Source: Rickettsiales bacterium
Lineage (GTDB): Bacteria > Pseudomonadota > Alphaproteobacteria > Rickettsiales > UBA6187
Direction of reading: 5' to 3'
Length of the DNA: 43,649 nucleotides
Assembly: GCA_028223895.1 (NCBI GenBank)
Contig: JAOIVE010000008.1
Coordinates: 1-43,649 of the forward strand
The position numbers and the translations under genes were made by a program. The notes beneath the pieces were generated by a model that ran no database searches, was not told the DNA's origin, and saw nothing but the letters and a program-made list of their open reading frames with translations. Position 1 is the stretch's first letter. Each line of letters opens with the position of its first letter. Below, in pieces: positions 26,993-35,138 of this stretch.

Positions 26993-27784
26993 ATGATAAC
27001 AAAATTTTATAAGAGATCACTTTACACAACATCTGCCTTGGCACTAACAGGCATGTTTGCTTTTTCAGCTAATGCGCTAACCTTAACTGGAGCTATAGGT
27101 TCTGGTTCAAATTCCGACATAACATTATCAGCTTCGTCAACTAGTACAGCAACTATTTCCACCTCTGCAACCTCAGGCGGAACCATAAGTATAGCACCTT
27201 CTCAAGCTATTACAACAAATGCAAATCTGAATAATTCCGTGAATTCCTTAAAAGTTGTAACAACTTCTTCTACAGGAACTATAAGTTTTAATACAGGCAC
27301 GGCGATAAATATTTCTACCACTAAAATATCTTCTACTGAAACAAATAAGTATGCTTTTATAAATTCATCTAAAACTTATACATTAGCTAATGGTACAGGC
27401 ATTATTTTACCTTCTACTTATATAAATTCATCTAAAACTTATACATTAGCTAATGGTACAGGCATTATTTTAAATGCCAGTAAAAATAATAGCTATGGAA
27501 CAATAACTTTATCAAGTGGAAATTCAATATCAGGAAATATAGTAAATGTAAGTTCAGGAGCTATTGACTTAGGGCAAACTGCAACAACTTTAAAATTCGC
27601 ATCTGGTTCTACTATTTCCTCAGAGCCTGTTACTATAAATTTAACAAAATTTATTAATGCTACTTCAGAAACTATAAATGCTAATAGCTATTATATTCCT
27701 AAAGACACAATTTCAACAATTTCCAAAACTGTAAATATTGTAGACGATTCTTATATATATATAAATATGAACTTACACCTGTAA
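26993..27784 (+). CDS. Autotransporter N-terminal part: signal peptide and passenger (frameshifted)
   Basis: N-terminal part of a type V autotransporter-like gene that continues in another frame. MITKFYKRSLYTTSALALTGMF is a signal peptide, with likely cleavage after SANA. The passenger is Ser/Thr/Ala/Asn-rich, low in charge and Cys-free, as for beta-helical passengers. It includes a 63-bp duplication encoding NSSKTYTLANGTGIIL twice. At 27752-27763 a (TA)6 tract puts translation into a frame that ends at 27784. With one TA fewer the frame reads [20 protein letters not shown] and joins the barrel-encoding frame, giving about 647 residues. A TTG at 26978 in the same frame is a less likely start. 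Confidence 0.8.
   Translation: MITKFYKRSLYTTSALALTGMFAFSANALTLTGAIGSGSNSDITLSASSTSTATISTSATSGGTISIAPSQAITTNANLNNSVNSLKVVTTSSTGTISFNTGTAINISTTKISSTETNKYAFINSSKTYTLANGTGIILPSTYINSSKTYTLANGTGIILNASKNNSYGTITLSSGNSISGNIVNVSSGAIDLGQTATTLKFASGSTISSEPVTINLTKFINATSETINANSYYIPKDTISTISKTVNIVDDSYIYINMNLHL
27361..27474 (+). repeat. 63-bp direct duplication in the passenger region
   Basis: The sequence beginning AAATTCATCTAAAACTTATA occurs at 27361 and again at 27424. About 50 bases are identical in each copy. The 63-base period preserves the frame (21 codons). Confidence 0.85.
27752..27763 (+). repeat. (TA)6 microsatellite at the autotransporter frame break
   Basis: Six exact TA units. With five or eight units the upstream and downstream frames join; with six the upstream frame stops at 27784; with four a TAA appears within the tract. 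This is the expected layout of a slipped-strand phase switch, though a sequencing or assembly error would look the same. Confidence 0.75.
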
Positions 27785-28938
27785 ATGATGGCGATCTTGT
27801 TGTTAATGTAAAACGTAAAAATACACTTTCAGATTTTTCCGGTACAATTGCTAATATTGGAAAAGTTCTTGAAAAAAATATAACTGTTAAGAATACTGAT
27901 CTTTCTAAGGTTATTGCCAATATTGGCACATTGAAAAGCAAAGGGGAAGTAGGTGCCGCGCTTAATTCACTGTCCCCATCTTCACGAGGTAATATTGTTG
28001 CAGCATCCAACGCAATTGGAAATAAGTCTTTACAGATTGTAACAACAAGACTTGCAAGTGTTCGAGGAGGAGGCAGTAATAACTCTGGTATATCAACAGG
28101 TGATTCTGCAATGGAAAAATCTGTATGGGGACAGTTATTTACTACTTCTGCAAATCAGGGCTACAGAAAAAATACTATTGGCTACGATTATGACATATTT
28201 GGCGGAACAGTTGGAGTTGATAAAAAGTTATCAGACAACACAATAATTGGTATAAGTTTCAGTTATTCAAACGCTGATGTTGACTCTCTAAAGGGGCTTA
28301 CAGATGTAGATAGCTATCAATTTGCAGTTTATGGAAGTCGTGATTTTGATAAGTGGTATGCGGAATCTGTAGTTGGAGTAGCATTTAATGATTATGATAA
28401 CAAACGTAATGTAACAGTTGGAAGTATTGCAGATGTAGCTTCAGCTAATTACGAAGGACTGCAATATAATGCAAAGATAAGTGGCGGATATAAGCTTGAT
28501 AAATTTCATGATATTTCCATTACTCCTATTGCATCATTACAATATACATTCCTAAGGCAGGATTCTTATACTGAAACTGGCAGCAGTGCAAATTTGATAG
28601 TTGATGGCTCTGACTCAAACAGTTTGCAGTCTGGTTTAGGAGTAAATGTTTCACAAGAATTTATGGCTGGAAAAAATAAAGTAATTCCTAAATTGCGTGC
28701 TATGTGGTTATATGATTTTGTAACCAGCGATCAAGAGACATCATCAAGTTTTGCAAGCTCTCCTTCTGTTAGCTTTAGATCAGAAGATGCAAAACCGGCA
28801 AGGCATTCTTTGAGTCTTGGACTAGGTGCTGATCTTGTTTCTGATGATGTTTTGACTATATCTGCAGATTATGACCTTACTTTAAAGGATAGTTATAAAT
28901 CTCATTCAGGATCATTGAAGGCACAGCTTAAATTCTAG
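27766..28938 (+). CDS. Autotransporter C-terminal part: linker and beta-barrel (frameshifted)
   Basis: Downstream frame of the same autotransporter. It is open from the TA tract through [18 protein letters not shown], a linker with two IANIGK/IANIGT-like repeats, and an autotransporter barrel domain of about 280 residues. Barrel features are [10 protein letters not shown], alternating aromatic strands, [36 protein letters not shown] and the terminal strand [10 protein letters not shown] ending in Phe, as BAM substrates do. A TTG at 27931 could start a frame, but the sense sequence clearly extends further upstream, so this is not an independent gene. The last four bases overlap the stop of nth. 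Confidence 0.8.
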   Translation, partial: YELTPVNDGDLVVNVKRKNTLSDFSGTIANIGKVLEKNITVKNTDLSKVIANIGTLKSKGEVGAALNSLSPSSRGNIVAASNAIGNKSLQIVTTRLASVRGGGSNNSGISTGDSAMEKSVWGQLFTTSANQGYRKNTIGYDYDIFGGTVGVDKKLSDNTIIGISFSYSNADVDSLKGLTDVDSYQFAVYGSRDFDKWYAESVVGVAFNDYDNKRNVTVGSIADVASANYEGLQYNAKISGGYKLDKFHDISITPIASLQYTFLRQDSYTETGSSANLIVDGSDSNSLQSGLGVNVSQEFMAGKNKVIPKLRAMWLYDFVTSDQETSSSFASSPSVSFRSEDAKPARHSLSLGLGADLVSDDVLTISADYDLTLKDSYKSHSGSLKAQLKF

Positions 28939-29579
28939 ATACTGCAAAATTCACATAAGTGGGAAATTGGGCATTGCTTGCATAAAGGTTTGCGGGCTTT
29001 GCATATATAACGTCCATGCAGAATTAACCAGTGATGGGCATGTTGCCGCCATTTTTTAGGTATGGCCTTTAACAATGGCTCTGCGGTTTTTTCCGGAGTT
29101 TTAGTACTTACTATCCCAATACGATTACTAACACGAAAAACATGCGTATCAACAGCAATAGTTGGATGACCAAAAGCGCAGTTTAAAACAACATTAGCCG
29201 TTTTTATACCAACTCCGGGCAATTTTACCAAGGCTTTTAAATCTTCTGGAACTTCACTATTATGATGTTCAATTAATGCCTTACTAAGCCCAATTACATT
29301 CTTGGCCTTACCATTATAAAGCCCGATAGTATTTATATATTCTTTTAACCTTGTTTCACCAAGAGCCAGCATTTTTTCAGGCGTATCTGCTACCTCAAAC
29401 AATGCTTTTGTGGCCTTATTTACGCCAACGTCAGTAGATTGAGCCGATAATACAACAGCTACAAGTAAGGTAAAATTATTGGTAAAATTTAGTTCGGTTT
29501 TTGGCTCTGGATTAAGTTCAGAAAATATTTTAAAAATATCGTTAACTACTTTCCGGCTGATCAACTTTGGCCTCTTCAT
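28935..29579 (-). CDS. nth: Endonuclease III
   Basis: DNA glycosylase/AP lyase of base-excision repair that removes oxidised pyrimidines. The 214-residue protein has the helix-hairpin-helix [11 protein letters not shown] with catalytic K126, the catalytic D144 in [13 protein letters not shown], and a complete C-x6-C-x2-C-x5-C [4Fe-4S] motif near the C-terminus. The N-terminus overlaps the end of the Glu/Ala-rich gene by 38 bases in another frame. The start at 29579 is supported because [24 protein letters not shown] aligns with the usual Nth N-terminal region (shown only in part). Confidence 0.95.
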   Translation of the reverse strand: MKRPKLISRKVVNDIFKIFSELNPEPKTELNFTNNFTLLVAVVLSAQSTDVGVNKATKALFEVADTPEKMLALGETRLKEYINTIGLYNGKAKNVIGLSKALIEHHNSEVPEDLKALVKLPGVGIKTANVVLNCAFGHPTIAVDTHVFRVSNRIGIVSTKTPEKTAEPLLKAIPKKWRQHAHHWLILHGRYICKARKPLCKQCPISHLCEFCSI

Positions 29580-30096
29580 CAGTTGGTGGCGATACTTCTT
29601 GCTCCTGAGCAGCAGGTTCTTGTGCTTCTTGCGATTCTTCCTGAACTACTTCTTCAGCAGCGGCTTCAGCGCCAGATTCTTCAGCAGGCTGCTCTGCAGA
29701 GTCTATAGCAGCATTATCCTCAATCACAGCTTCTTGTACAGTTTTTTCTTCTAATACAGGTTCTGGAGCTAATTGTAATTCGCCGTCATTTACCACTCTA
29801 TTTAAGCGACAATTGGCATGTATTACCTTAAAAGGCATTTCAATTTTGCTTTCATTTATAGCATCTATGGCGCTATTGGCTTCAATAACAACAAATTCCG
29901 TTTCATCTTTATATATATGATATTCTTTCATATTCGAGTTGCTGCGCTGCAAATGAGGCAATGATATATTCTCAAAACCCTGCTCTTCAGGAGTTCCGCC
30001 AGCCCATATAGGTTCGCCATCTTCTATTGGAACCTCTAAAATCTTCCCCATATTATTGCCGGAATTATCGGCAGGAATTTGATCATCAAGTAGCAT
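29542..30096 (-). CDS. Unknown protein with Glu/Ala/Pro-rich tail
   Basis: I do not recognise this 184-residue protein. The first 45 residues are polar. Residues 55-105 ([20 protein letters not shown], then [20 protein letters not shown]) look like a small alpha/beta domain. The final 70 residues are almost only Glu, Ala, Gln, Pro and Val, an acidic disordered tail. It has no signal peptide or membrane segment. Its 3' end overlaps nth by 38 bases, so the two are likely translationally linked. Upstream is a 174-base gap with the terminator of the M32 peptidase gene, so this gene starts its own transcript with nth. Confidence 0.7.
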   Translation of the reverse strand: MLLDDQIPADNSGNNMGKILEVPIEDGEPIWAGGTPEEQGFENISLPHLQRSNSNMKEYHIYKDETEFVVIEANSAIDAINESKIEMPFKVIHANCRLNRVVNDGELQLAPEPVLEEKTVQEAVIEDNAAIDSAEQPAEESGAEAAAEEVVQEESQEAQEPAAQEQEVSPPTDEEAKVDQPESS

Positions 30097-30217
30097 ATAT
30101 CCACCCTTTATTAGGTCTCAACCTGATAATTATATCCTAAAAAGACTTAAAGAATGGTTAATAATATTAATATTTATAAGAATTCAGATGTGATTTAAGT
30201 CAATATTTCAACTTCGC

Positions 30218-30260
30218 AAAAGAAAATGGGCATTGCTAATAATATATTATACAACGCCCA
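30218..30260 (-). terminator. Rho-independent terminator of the M32 carboxypeptidase gene
   Basis: On the minus strand TGGGCGTTG and CAATGCCCA form a 9-bp stem with one G-U pair around a 16-base AT loop, followed by TTTTCTTTT. It lies 11 bases after the stop at 30271. Confidence 0.8.
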
Positions 30261-30270
30261 CTTTTAGATG

Positions 30271-31758
30271 TTAAAGATACCTGTCTTTTAAATATGCCTT
30301 ATATCCTTCAACGTCTATATCTTTACCAGTTGCTTTGGTCATAAGATCTGCTGTTGATAACTTGCATCCCAGACTATGAACATTCTTGTTAAGCCATGTT
30401 TGAATTGGTTTTAGCTTACCTTTTTCAATATTTTTTAAAATTGTATCATCACTTGCCTTTGCAGCATTAAATAGCTGAGAAGCATAAATTGCACCTATTG
30501 AATAGCTTGGAAAATAACCAAAACTTCCATCTGTCCAGTGTATATCCTGCATACATCCATCACGATCAGTATCAGGCTTAATATTAAGGAACTTTTCCAT
30601 TCCTTGAGCCCATGCATCAGGTAAATCAGCAACTTCCATGTCACCTGCAATTAGATATTTTTCCAGATAGTAACGCAGCATTACATGCGCAGGATAAGTA
30701 ACTTCATCAGCATCAACTCTAATTAAAGATGGCTCAACCTTATGATAGTGACGCACAACATTATCTATATTCCAGGCCTTGCCTTTGCCACCAAACTCCT
30801 TACGTATGATCGGCAAAAGGAATTTTAAAAATTCTTTACTACGACAAACCTGCATTTCAATTAATAAAGACTGGCTTTCATGTACGCTCATTCCCAAAGC
30901 TTCACCTACTGGTTGCCCATCCCAGTTTTTTGGTAAACCAGCTTCATACATAGCATGACCACATTCATGCAGAACACCCATTAATGAAGAGAAAAATTCA
31001 TCCTCATTATAACGCGTTGTTATACGAATATCCGAAGGATAACCCCCACAGAATGGATGATGACTCTCGTCAAGTCTGCCTGTTTTTAAATCAAAACCAA
31101 CAACTTCAAGCATTTTCTCAGATATTGCTTTCTGCTTTTCTATTGGAAAAGGCCCTTTAATAGGAATAAGAGCTGGCTGAGATTTTTGTTTTTCTACAAC
31201 CTCCTGAATAAAACCCGGTAAGAATTCTTTTAAATTATCAAATATCTTATCGAGCTGCTCTGTCTTAAGGCCGGGATCAAACTGATCTATCAATGCATCA
31301 TAAGGCGAACAATTAAAGGCATCAGACTTTGCTTTTGCAACTTCCCTGACTAATTTTACAACTTTATCCAAATATGGAGCAAAAGTTTTGAAATCATTTT
31401 CCGCGCGCGCTTTTCTCCACACCATACCACATTCTGCACCGGCTTTAGTCAAATCGGTAAGTAATTTAGCCGGGACAGCATTATTATGATTCCAATATCT
31501 ACAAATGGCTTTTAAGTTTGATTTCTGCCAGTCATTTAGCTTTTTTTCATTATCTTTTGCCGCACCTATAAGATCACCAACTCCGTCATCAGTTCCTATA
31601 GCATGGCCAATAGCTTGCAATGTTGCTAATTGATCAGAACGCGCAGCAGCTCCGCCTTCTGGCATGTTAACCGCCATGTCCCATTCCAGAACTGATTTAG
31701 CGCGGTCAATATCTGAAAGTTTTTTAAAAACTTTCTCTAATGTTTTATATTCTTTCAT
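30271..31758 (-). CDS. M32 family carboxypeptidase (Taq-type)
   Basis: Zinc or cobalt metallocarboxypeptidase that removes C-terminal residues from peptides in the cytosol. The 495-residue protein has the HEXXH motif as HECGH at residues 264-268. The family's other signatures are DPGLKTEQLD, HPFCGGYPSDIRITTRY, ESQSLLIEMQVCRS, a RVDADEVTYPAHVMLRY block and IHWTDGSFGYFPSYSIGA. All are in the expected order and the length matches the family. It is a monocistronic gene between the terminator and SURF1. Confidence 0.94.
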   Translation of the reverse strand: MKEYKTLEKVFKKLSDIDRAKSVLEWDMAVNMPEGGAAARSDQLATLQAIGHAIGTDDGVGDLIGAAKDNEKKLNDWQKSNLKAICRYWNHNNAVPAKLLTDLTKAGAECGMVWRKARAENDFKTFAPYLDKVVKLVREVAKAKSDAFNCSPYDALIDQFDPGLKTEQLDKIFDNLKEFLPGFIQEVVEKQKSQPALIPIKGPFPIEKQKAISEKMLEVVGFDLKTGRLDESHHPFCGGYPSDIRITTRYNEDEFFSSLMGVLHECGHAMYEAGLPKNWDGQPVGEALGMSVHESQSLLIEMQVCRSKEFLKFLLPIIRKEFGGKGKAWNIDNVVRHYHKVEPSLIRVDADEVTYPAHVMLRYYLEKYLIAGDMEVADLPDAWAQGMEKFLNIKPDTDRDGCMQDIHWTDGSFGYFPSYSIGAIYASQLFNAAKASDDTILKNIEKGKLKPIQTWLNKNVHSLGCKLSTADLMTKATGKDIDVEGYKAYLKDRYL

Positions 31759-31875
31759 TTGTTTTATATACTCTTTAAAAATTTATATTATATCCAATAT
31801 TTATGCCCATGGCTCTAAGGAGAATCTGACGATCAAATTATCACCTGATAATTACACAAACTCTCACCCAAAAGG

Positions 31876-32592
31876 CTAACTCTTAATATTTTGCACTTTT
31901 CTATGATACAGAACATAGATGACAAGTAAGATTATAGCAAGGCTATACCACGTTATTGCATATTGAAGATGATCATTTCTATGGCGTATCTCAACATCAC
32001 CACCAACTGGAAATGTAGTATCACCAGTTTTTCTTATCAATCTTACATAATAGTCAGGCGTTTTTATAGACGAATTTTTTGACATAGATGGGATATCAAT
32101 CCAGAACCACATATTTTTATCCACCATATTTTCAGGCGTAAAACTTCCCGGAGTTTCCGAACTATGCAACATACCAATAATATCAACATCACCTTTAACC
32201 AACGTGCTGGGACGGGCGCTTGCTTCTTTTACTTCACTTGGAACCCAGCCACGATCAACCCATACAAAACTTCCATTTTTAAGCAATAATGGTGTAAATA
32301 TGTTATATCCCGGCCTTCCATGCATTACTTTAGGGCCTGTATATAGATGAACTTCCTTATCATGTATAAATCTGCCACTTAGCTTAATTTTACGATATTG
32401 CCATTTTTCAAGGTCTGTAATATTTCCAGGCATATTAACCGCAGGAAGTGATGATTTTTCTTCAATTTTGGCTATAAGCGCCTCTTTCTGATTTAACCTT
32501 TGAACCTGCCAGCTTCCCAAACCAAGCAACACAATCAAAGCAGGTATGGTAAATATAGTTGGTATAAGCAAAGGCCTGAACTTAAAATTCAT
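31876..32592 (-). CDS. SURF1 family cytochrome oxidase assembly protein
   Basis: Inner-membrane protein that helps assemble heme a-containing cytochrome c oxidase. The 238-residue protein has an N-terminal helix with LGLGSWQVQRLNQKEALI, the SURF1 hallmark, a periplasmic domain (YRKIKLSGRF, GRPGYNIFTPL, VDRGWVP, NMWFWIDIP, HLQYAITWYSLA) and a C-terminal helix ending the usual topology. I chose the ATG at 32592 with AAAGGA eight bases upstream, rather than the GTG at 32613. No cox genes are adjacent. It implies aerobic respiration with an aa3-type oxidase. Confidence 0.93.
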   Translation of the reverse strand: MNFKFRPLLIPTIFTIPALIVLLGLGSWQVQRLNQKEALIAKIEEKSSLPAVNMPGNITDLEKWQYRKIKLSGRFIHDKEVHLYTGPKVMHGRPGYNIFTPLLLKNGSFVWVDRGWVPSEVKEASARPSTLVKGDVDIIGMLHSSETPGSFTPENMVDKNMWFWIDIPSMSKNSSIKTPDYYVRLIRKTGDTTFPVGGDVEIRHRNDHLQYAITWYSLAIILLVIYVLYHRKVQNIKS

Positions 32593-32690
32593 TAAAATTT
32601 CCTTTATTTTCACAATTAGACAGTTTTAACAAAGTTCTGGCACATTATGCGGATATTCTACCTATTAGCAAATCATAATATTAGATAATG

Positions 32691-32705
32691 TTAACAATAT
32701 ATTAA
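32691..32705. promoter_or_regulatory. CtrA-like site upstream of the RTX operon
   Basis: TTAACAATATATTAA is TTAA-N7-TTAA with C after both half sites, matching the full CtrA consensus TTAA-N7-TTAAC. The second half coincides with the candidate -35 box, the position seen in CtrA-activated promoters of Caulobacter. Confidence 0.4.
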
Positions 32706-32731
32706 CTATAAAGTGGCATAATTATTACAAT
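32702..32731 (+). promoter_or_regulatory. Candidate promoter of the RTX/type I secretion operon
   Basis: TTAACT (32702-32707), an 18-base spacer and TACAAT (32726-32731). The -35 is weak, as expected for an activator-dependent promoter. GCAGGTG at 32746-32752 is a suitable ribosome-binding site, seven bases before the ATG. Confidence 0.4.
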
Positions 32732-32759
32732 AAGGGGTAATATAAGCAGGTGTTTTGCA

Positions 32760-35108
32760 ATGTCCAAATTTTCTACGACTAGCGAACCTCATGACGACAA
32801 AAAGCAGGAAGATGAATCCCGCTTAATGAAACAGAATAATAAAGCCAGCAAAAGTAAAGGCGATAGTGGCGATGATTTTTCTGATTTTGAGGGCAATAGT
32901 AACATAGAAGATTCACAATCAGACAGTCAGGCAATGATTGCTGAAATGGATGAAGATGGCTCTGTTCCAGGAGACACAACCGGAAGCAGCACCTTAAATA
33001 ATGCTGCCAATAGTCAGGTACAGGAAACTATAGAAGAAAATAGGCGCGCTGAATTAGAAAGCAAAGAGGATCAGGAAAATAGATCTGGAGAAGAAAATGA
33101 ATCTAAAGAGATAGATGAAATAAATGATCAGAATAATGATAATCAAGAAGATGATTCATTAAATAAAAATGAATCACAAAATCATCATAAAGACTCAAGA
33201 GGTCTAAAGAATAATAAATCGAACGATGATAAAAATAATGAACAAATCAATCAGAGTGCCTCCAACAAAGAAGAATCTGTTGAAGAAAATGACAATCAAA
33301 CACTGTCAGATGATGTGATTCTAGGAGAAGTTCCACTTGCAGAATCTCAAACAGGTGAAGCTGAGGAAATATCAACAGAAGAGTCTCAAACAGAAGATAA
33401 TCAGGATCAGGAAGAGTCTGAAGAAGAAGAATCAGACCAAGAAGAGGAATCTGAAGAAGAATTAGAGTCGGATGAAATATCTGAAGAAGAATTTGAAGAT
33501 ATTGAAGATTTTGAAACCGCATCTCTTATTGATGAGGATGTAGAAACATTGCTTGATAATTCTGAATCCGAACCTGATCCAGAGCCTGAACCAGAGCCAG
33601 AGCCTGAACCAGAACCAGAACCAGAGCCGGAGCCGGAGCCTGAACCAGAACCAGAGCCTGAGCCGGAGCCTGAACCAGAACCTGAGCCTGAGCCAGAACC
33701 AGAGCCTGAACCTGAACCTGAACCAGAGCCAGAACCTGAACCGGAGCCTGAGCCAGAACCAGAGCCTGAACCTGAACCTGAACCAGAACCAGAACCAGAG
33801 CCAGAACCTGAACCGGAGCCAGAGCCAGAACCTGAACCTGAACCAGAACCTAAGCCTGAGCCAGAACCTGAGCCGGAGCCGGAGCCGGAGCCTGAACCAG
33901 AACCTGAACCTGAACCTGAGCCAGAGCCAGATAAAATCATAGGTACAGAAAAAAGTGACAAGCTAACTGGTGACGATGATGACAATATAATAATCGGCAA
34001 TGGAGGAAACGACCATATAAAAGGCAAAGGCGGCGATGATATAATATATGGTGGTGACGGTAGCGATAAAATCGACGGCGACGATGGCAACGACACATTA
34101 TATGGCGGTGATGGTTATGATATTATAAAAGGTGGCGATGGCGATGACATAATAGAAGGTGGCGATTCACCAGATGACCTTTATGGGGGAAAAGGCGACG
34201 ATATAATAAAGGGCGGCGCCGGTTACGATATAATAGAAGGTGGCGACGGCGATGACACTATTGACGGTGGAGACACAGGTGACGATATTTACGGTGGTAA
34301 AGGCGATGATATAATATCTGGCGGCGATGGTTATGATATTATATATGGCGGCGACGGCGATGACACTATTGACGGTGGCGACACAGGTGATGATATTTAC
34401 GGTGGTAAAGGTGATGATATAATATCTGGCGGCGATGGTTATGATATAATCGAAGGCGGCCATGGTGACGATATTATTGATGGCGGTGATGCAGGAGATG
34501 ACCTTTATGGAGGCAAGGGAGACGATATTATATCTGGTGGAGCTGGAAATGATATAATCAAAGGCGACCATGGAGATGATATATTAAAAGGTGGTGCTGG
34601 AAATGATATTATTGATGGCGGCAAAGGCAATGATACTGTCGTATTTGAAGGGGATATATCACAATATGATATTACCAAGGTAGGTAATAAAATTATTATA
34701 AAAGATAAAGGCGGAAATGATGAGGGAACTGATACTATAACAAATGTTGAACAGTTCCAGTTTGACGAGCAAAACTTCACCTTAGATGAAGTGCTTAACC
34801 CTACAGAAAATGATGATGATAAACATGATGGCAAGCATGACAATAAAGGCTCAGAAAAAGGCAAGGGTCACAATAAAGATTTTGATGAATTTAATGACGA
34901 CTCGAACTCTTCAGAAAATGAAAAAGAAGACAAGGATGATAACAAATCCGATAGCTGGGTAGATATATCTGAATCTGATTCTCACTCAGATAATGGCAAA
35001 GATAAAGATAAAAAAGATAGCGACAATAATGATTCATCAACTGATATTGTTATAGATGATACGAACTCTGATATTTTTAATTCAGGCCCGGGGGAAAATG
35101 GGTTTTAA
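32760..35108 (+). CDS. RTX calcium-binding repeat protein with (Glu-Pro)58 spacer, likely type I secreted
   Basis: A 782-residue, extremely acidic protein with four parts. Residues 1-270 are disordered and Asp/Glu/Asn/Ser-rich. Residues 275-390 are an unbroken Glu-Pro alternation with a single Lys. From about 394 to 635 run glycine-rich nonapeptides of the GGxGxDxUx type, including nearly four copies of a 36-residue, four-nonapeptide super-repeat. Then comes a short post-RTX domain ([33 protein letters not shown]) like that of other hemolysin-type proteins. A 90-residue Asp/Lys/Ser-rich tail ends [12 protein letters not shown] repeats fold on binding Ca2+ outside the cell and mark type I secretion substrates. 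No enzymatic domain is visible, so an adhesin or surface-layer role is more likely than a toxin. It is first in the operon with the transporter genes. Confidence 0.88.
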   Translation: MSKFSTTSEPHDDKKQEDESRLMKQNNKASKSKGDSGDDFSDFEGNSNIEDSQSDSQAMIAEMDEDGSVPGDTTGSSTLNNAANSQVQETIEENRRAELESKEDQENRSGEENESKEIDEINDQNNDNQEDDSLNKNESQNHHKDSRGLKNNKSNDDKNNEQINQSASNKEESVEENDNQTLSDDVILGEVPLAESQTGEAEEISTEESQTEDNQDQEESEEEESDQEEESEEELESDEISEEEFEDIEDFETASLIDEDVETLLDNSESEPDPEPEPEPEPEPEPEPEPEPEPEPEPEPEPEPEPEPEPEPEPEPEPEPEPEPEPEPEPEPEPEPEPEPEPEPEPEPEPEPEPEPEPEPEPEPKPEPEPEPEPEPEPEPEPEPEPEPEPDKIIGTEKSDKLTGDDDDNIIIGNGGNDHIKGKGGDDIIYGGDGSDKIDGDDGNDTLYGGDGYDIIKGGDGDDIIEGGDSPDDLYGGKGDDIIKGGAGYDIIEGGDGDDTIDGGDTGDDIYGGKGDDIISGGDGYDIIYGGDGDDTIDGGDTGDDIYGGKGDDIISGGDGYDIIEGGHGDDIIDGGDAGDDLYGGKGDDIISGGAGNDIIKGDHGDDILKGGAGNDIIDGGKGNDTVVFEGDISQYDITKVGNKIIIKDKGGNDEGTDTITNVEQFQFDEQNFTLDEVLNPTENDDDKHDGKHDNKGSEKGKGHNKDFDEFNDDSNSSENEKEDKDDNKSDSWVDISESDSHSDNGKDKDKKDSDNNDSSTDIVIDDTNSDIFNSGPGENGF
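33582..33929 (+). repeat. (Glu-Pro)58-coding repeat tract
   Basis: 348 bases of GAR-CCN hexanucleotides in mixed codon choices (GAA/GAG with CCA/CCT/CCG), broken once by AAG at about 33850. The hexamer units keep the frame, so length changes would alter only the spacer. Confidence 0.9.
34171..34560 (+). repeat. 108-bp tandem repeats encoding 36-residue RTX super-repeats
   Basis: Between about 34171 and 34560 the DNA repeats with a 108-base period (36 codons, four RTX nonapeptides) for about 3.6 units. Each unit contains a D-D-[IL]-Y-G-G-K-G-D-D-I-I start. The middle two units are nearly identical, indicating recent duplication. Confidence 0.8.
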
Positions 35109-35138
35109 TATTAATTATAAATTGTAAGAAATAATAGG

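Noticed and set aside
33553-33942. Forward Asn/Gln/Leu/Ser repeat frame inside the RTX gene
   Set aside because: It is a shadow of the Glu-Pro tract in a second frame.
33407-34096. Long reverse-strand frame of Ser-Gly repeats
   Set aside because: It is the mirror of the Glu-Pro coding tract on the other strand, created by the repeat itself. It has no start context or ribosome-binding site.
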